Positions 15,261-17,890 of a stretch of DNA of 17,890 bases are shown piece by piece (the stretch's first letter is position 1; every line of letters begins with the position of its first letter). The notes beneath the pieces were generated by a model, which was not told the DNA's origin, did not search any database, and worked only from the letters and a program-made list of their open reading frames with translations. The position numbers and the translations under genes are program-made. This DNA is from Syntrophobacterales bacterium (lineage in GTDB: Bacteria; Desulfobacterota; Syntrophia; Syntrophales; UBA6807). The DNA is taken from contig JAGGSD010000305.1 of assembly GCA_021159265.1 (NCBI GenBank), positions 1 to 17,890 of the forward strand, read 5' to 3'.

Positions 15261-16565
15261 ATGGAAAATAAATTGTATGATTTTACTATCGAAACCCTGG
15301 GGGAGCGAAAAATTCCCACCCCTCACACACCTGGTTACTTTACAGATGATAACAAGCGGATTCTCTACAATGTCAATCTGGAAAATTTTGACAAATTAAA
15401 AAACGGCGATGGTCTTCCCCCTTCAATTGAGGTGGCAGGTCCGAGAGAAATGATCTATTTCGACCCTGCGAAGGTCAAAGCTGCTATTGTTACCTGTGGC
15501 GGGTTATGCCCGGGGATTAATGATGTTATCAGATCGGTGGTAATGCAGCTCCACTACCGTTATGGTGTAAAAAATATTGTCGGCATAAGGTATGGTTTTC
15601 AGGGATTTATTCCCAAATACGGCCATGATGTTATGGAACTGACTCCGGAGTTTGTTAAGGACATACATACTCTCGGAGGAAGTATTCTGGCTTCATCGCG
15701 GGGGGGTCAGGACATTGAAGCACTGGTCGATTCTATCTGTCGGATGAACATAAATATCCTGTTCTGTATCGGCGGCGATGGAACCATGAGGGGCGCAGAA
15801 GCAATTACAGAAGAGATAACGAAGAGGAAGTTGAATGTAAGCGTTATCGGCATACCGAAAACGATAGATAATGATCTGAACCTGATTGATAAAACATTTG
15901 GATTTGATACGGCAATTTCCGAGACTGTCAAGGTAATTCAATGTGCCCATGTGGAATCTAAGGGTGTTCCCATGGGCATAGGCCTCGTCAAAATTATGGG
16001 CAGGCAATCAGGGCATATCGCCGTCAGGGCCGCCCTCGCGCAAAATGATGTAAACTTTGTATTGATACCGGAGGTACCCTTCGATCTTGAAGGCGAAAAA
16101 GGATTTTTAAAAGCTCTGGAAAGGCGTTTGCAAAAACGTCGTCATGCAGTTATCCTGGTGGCGGAGGGAGCCGGACAGGACTTAATCACCAATGATGAGT
16201 TGGCTCAAACCGATGCATCCGGAAATGTCAGGTTGAAGGACATAGGTATTTTCTTGAAAAATAAGATCAGTGAATACTTCAGGAAAATTGAAATGGAGAT
16301 TAATCTTAAATATATTGATCCCAGTTATATAATACGAAGCGTTCCGGCCAATGCCAGTGACAGCCTGTATTGTGATATATTGGGGCAATATGCCGTTCAT
16401 GCCGGCATGGCAGGAAAGACAGGAATGGTGGTAGGATTATACCTTAATGAATATGTCCATCTTCCAATAAACACCGTGACATTGCGTAAAAAAGTGGATC
16501 CGAACGGCAATATATGGATGCGCGCCCTGGAGGCAACAGGTCAGCCACCATCAATGAAGAATTAG
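15261..16565 (+). CDS. pfkA: 6-phosphofructokinase, plant-type (probably ATP-dependent)
   Basis: 434 residues from ATG 15261, preceded by GGAGG 8 nt upstream and 1 nt after the previous stop. An in-frame ATG at 15228 would lie inside the upstream gene, so it is not used. It catalyses phosphorylation of fructose 6-phosphate to the 1,6-bisphosphate in glycolysis. Seen: AAIVTCGGLCPGINDVIRSV (74-93), GGDGTMRGA (171-179), IGIPKTIDNDL (196-206, catalytic Asp in TIDND), and MGRQSGHIA (246-254). The long N-terminus (PREMIYFDPAKVKAAIVTCG) and GLCPGINDVIR are typical of the plant/trypanosome-like clade rather than E. coli PfkA (320 residues). GGDG, where PPi enzymes have GGDD, argues for ATP. The PKT lysine, shared with PPi enzymes, also occurs in ATP-using members of this clade. 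The phosphoryl donor is therefore inferred. Confidence 0.93.
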   Translation: MENKLYDFTIETLGERKIPTPHTPGYFTDDNKRILYNVNLENFDKLKNGDGLPPSIEVAGPREMIYFDPAKVKAAIVTCGGLCPGINDVIRSVVMQLHYRYGVKNIVGIRYGFQGFIPKYGHDVMELTPEFVKDIHTLGGSILASSRGGQDIEALVDSICRMNINILFCIGGDGTMRGAEAITEEITKRKLNVSVIGIPKTIDNDLNLIDKTFGFDTAISETVKVIQCAHVESKGVPMGIGLVKIMGRQSGHIAVRAALAQNDVNFVLIPEVPFDLEGEKGFLKALERRLQKRRHAVILVAEGAGQDLITNDELAQTDASGNVRLKDIGIFLKNKISEYFRKIEMEINLKYIDPSYIIRSVPANASDSLYCDILGQYAVHAGMAGKTGMVVGLYLNEYVHLPINTVTLRKKVDPNGNIWMRALEATGQPPSMKN

Positions 16566-16575
16566 TAAAAAATAC

Positions 16576-16604
16576 TTGCAAAATATGTATTTATCCGTTA
16601 GATA
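16576..16604 (+). promoter_or_regulatory. Candidate promoter for rpmB
   Basis: TTGCAA (16576-16581) and TAGATA (16599-16604) are separated by 17 bp in the 68-nt gap between the phosphofructokinase stop and rpmB. The -35 is good and the -10 is poor (3/6). Read-through from the upstream operon is equally possible. Confidence 0.3.
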
Positions 16605-16633
16605 GCAGTTCAGTTTTTCAAAGGAGTTTGGAT

Positions 16634-16831
16634 ATGTCGCGAGTCTGTGAAATATGCGGGAAAAAACCATCGGTAGGAAATCAGGTTAGCCATGCTCATA
16701 ACAAAACAAAGAAAGTATGGTATCCTAATCTTCAAAAGGTACGGGTTATAGACAAAAAAACAGGCGCGTTAAAAAGAATTAAAGTATGTACGAGATGCCT
16801 GCGTTCCGGTTTTGTAAAAAAGGCGCTGTAA
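16634..16831 (+). CDS. rpmB: Large ribosomal subunit protein bL28, zinc-ribbon form
   Basis: 65 residues from ATG 16634, with a strong Shine-Dalgarno AAGGAG 8 nt upstream. The in-frame extension back to 16514 overlaps the phosphofructokinase gene and is not used. The sequence opens MSRVCEICGKKPSVGNQVSH, continues with NKTKKVWYPNLQKVRV, and ends with VCTRCLRSG, all diagnostic of bL28. C5/C8 and C52/C55 make the CxxC...CxxC zinc-binding (C+) form rather than the cysteine-free form. It is a structural protein of the 50S subunit. It stands between a metabolic operon and its own terminator, so it may be expressed as a single gene. Confidence 0.97.
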   Translation: MSRVCEICGKKPSVGNQVSHAHNKTKKVWYPNLQKVRVIDKKTGALKRIKVCTRCLRSGFVKKAL

Positions 16832-16850
16832 TGTGCCGGCTGGGCGAGTG

Positions 16851-16878
16851 AGGGGAAACGTTACTTCCCCTTTATTTT
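16851..16878 (+). terminator. Intrinsic terminator of rpmB
   Basis: AGGGGAA (16851-16857) and TTCCCCT (16865-16871) form a 7-bp stem with a 7-nt loop, followed by TTATTTTT. It starts 20 nt after the rpmB stop. The stop codon of the convergent minus-strand gene (16861-16863) lies in the loop. The T tract is present only in the plus direction. Confidence 0.75.
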
Positions 16879-17301
16879 TGGATTTTTACCTGCCAATACC
16901 ATTTTTTTGAGATTTATGAGTTTAATTTGAAAGGTTCCATATTTTGTATGGCCATAAGCCTTATGTTTTTTGTTTAAGATCAATTCAGTCCTGTTCTTGT
17001 TTTTTAACAATATACGACCTTTGAGGTCACCATTTTTAATGACAAACAGGATATTTTCTACTCTTTCAAATGGAATCGTATAAGTTCCCTCCCCTTTTTT
17101 TCCTTCTATGAAAGTTTTACCCTGAATACTTACTCCATTGCATTTTGTAACGACACCCATCTGATCGATATAAATTGCAGTGAAATTTTCATCAGGTTGG
17201 GGAATCTGATCGGCAGAATCGCCTCCAAGGATAGAACTTCCCATTCCCGTTAAAAAGGGAAGGAACAACACGATGAATAAAACCTTATATGATCTTTTCA
17301 T
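16861..17301 (-). CDS. Small exported protein of unknown function
   Basis: 146 residues from ATG 17301. The N-terminus MKRSYKVLFIVLFLPFLTGM is a clear signal sequence: a basic n-region, a hydrophobic core at 7-20, then Gly/Ser-rich GSSILGG. There is no cysteine, so it is not a lipoprotein. The mature part is rich in alternating beta-strand patterns: YIDQMGVVTKCNGVSI (44-59), YTIPFERVENILFV (74-87), and GHTKYGTFQIKLINLKKMVL (118-137). The last two have the look of repeated strand units ending in an 'I..I.F'-like turn, as in periplasmic beta-rich proteins. I do not recognise the family. AAGGGG lies 2-3 nt before the ATG, rather close, with AGGA further upstream. The frame extends to GTG 17364, but that adds 21 polar residues before the signal peptide and reaches into a repeat, so I reject it. 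The gene converges on rpmB. Confidence 0.75.
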   Translation of the reverse strand: MKRSYKVLFIVLFLPFLTGMGSSILGGDSADQIPQPDENFTAIYIDQMGVVTKCNGVSIQGKTFIEGKKGEGTYTIPFERVENILFVIKNGDLKGRILLKNKNRTELILNKKHKAYGHTKYGTFQIKLINLKKMVLAGKNPKIKGK

Positions 17302-17346
17302 TACCCCTTCGTCCTTTCGTATTTCCTGACAGGTTTCTTGTAAAGC

Positions 17347-17575
17347 ATTTTGGTAACCGTTCACGGGTTCAAGGGTTCAAGGTTCCATTCTTGTCCCCGT
17401 GACTGCATTTGGGATGCGTATTTACGAAAAAAGCATCAGCTTTGTCAGGCTAAAACAAAATCTGGAGCCAAATTGGCAGTTAGTTGCGAAAATGAGCATT
17501 TTTGACGAGGACTTCAAATCTTTAATGCTGCCTTTGTCCTTAACCCTTAACCTGTGAACGGTTATGTATTTTGGT
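17347..17575. mobile_element. Candidate MITE-like element with long inverted termini and flanking direct repeats
   Basis: The left terminus at 17354-17382 (TAACCGTTCACGGGTTCAAG then GGTTCAAGG) matches the reverse complement of 17538-17564 (TAACCGTTCACAGGTTAAGG then GTTAAGG) with one substitution and two one-base gaps over about 29 nt. The segment is bounded by the direct repeat ATTTTGGT at 17347-17354 and 17568-17575, as expected of a target-site duplication, although 3 nt separate the right terminus from its repeat. The interior (about 155 nt) has no convincing ORF or transposase. It lies between two minus-strand genes, just upstream of the exported-protein gene. Termini and direct repeats are seen directly; mobility is inferred. 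Confidence 0.5.
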
Positions 17576-17590
17576 TCCGGCTTGTCAGGG

Positions 17591-17812
17591 TTAGGAAACA
17601 ACTTCCTGAAAATCCACTTCTTCTCGTAATGCGTCAAGTATACGATTAACATCGGAAATAAAATCAGGAAGTATCGTCAACTCGATGACAGCTTCATCCT
17701 TGTCAACTGTTGTAATTGTACAGAGACCCTCATATCCTTCAAACAGAAATTTGATGTGAGATATGTCTTTTCTGCCTAATTTAAGAATTTTCTTAACAAT
17801 TTTATCTGACAT
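17591..17812 (-). CDS. DUF4911 family protein
   Basis: 73 residues from ATG 17812. The core RKDISHIKFLFEGYEGLCTI (14-33), followed by IELTILPDFISDVNRILDAL (43-62), matches the DUF4911 pattern as I know it: short, soluble, alternating beta and alpha, with a conserved 'IaFIKFlfEgYeGla' segment. Function is unknown. The frame extends to a TTG at 17866, with AAGGAG about 11 nt further upstream and an in-frame TGA at 17890-17888. I prefer ATG 17812 because it gives the usual family length and start, but it lacks its own Shine-Dalgarno, so the longer 91-residue form from TTG remains possible. It could be co-transcribed with the exported protein downstream, with the MITE-like segment between them. 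Confidence 0.75.
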   Translation of the reverse strand: MSDKIVKKILKLGRKDISHIKFLFEGYEGLCTITTVDKDEAVIELTILPDFISDVNRILDALREEVDFQEVVS

Positions 17813-17890
17813 TGTTTTTATGCAGTAATTTTGGAAATATGTAACATTCCGCTTTGTAAAGATCAAGAAATAAATCTCTCCTTGACATCA

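Noticed and set aside
17422..17652. 76-residue minus-strand frame within and beside the MITE-like segment
   Set aside because: It overlaps the DUF4911 gene in another frame, crosses a repeat terminus, and resembles no protein family.

Overview
The window looks like part of a bacterial chromosome of moderate G+C content from an anaerobic lineage near the Desulfobacterota/Syntrophobacterales. That placement is an inference. It rests on a plant-type phosphofructokinase, a DUF4911 protein, a DUF523 protein, and intergenic gaps crowded with short degenerate repeats. There is no rRNA, tRNA, integrase, transposase or CRISPR array.

Left third (1-6577, minus strand): a two-gene cassette read right to left. 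The first gene encodes a 1088-residue protein with an N-terminal PLD-type nuclease domain joined to a Snf2-like SF2 helicase. The second encodes an Eco57I/type IIG-like adenine DNA methyltransferase that runs off the left edge. A 64-nt gap containing a palindromic repeat separates them, and the repeat appears to supply the ribosome binding site of the methyltransferase. This is a candidate restriction/anti-phage module and the most interesting system here. Its left boundary is not visible. A terminator-like hairpin lies just upstream of the helicase start.

Middle (6578-11470): a roughly 490-nt gap holds hairpins, A+T-rich repeats and a good sigma70-like promoter. It is followed by a broken lipoprotein/TPR remnant that reads in frame into an MFS transporter (plus strand). 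The transporter converges on recG (minus strand) across a hairpin. Another repeat-rich gap follows recG.

Right third (11471-17890): purM and purN overlap and encode two steps of purine synthesis. A repeat-rich gap leads to a tightly packed trio: a DUF523 (TudS-like) Fe-S protein, an FAD oxidoreductase with a degenerate dinucleotide motif, and a plant-type phosphofructokinase. Then come rpmB (ribosomal protein L28, zinc form) and its terminator. On the minus strand lie a small exported protein of unknown function and a DUF4911 protein. Between these two sits a roughly 214-bp segment with long inverted termini and flanking 8-bp direct repeats, which looks like a non-autonomous mobile element (MITE).

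The purine, phosphofructokinase and ribosomal genes are housekeeping. The accessory content is the left-hand cassette and the repeat-filled gaps.
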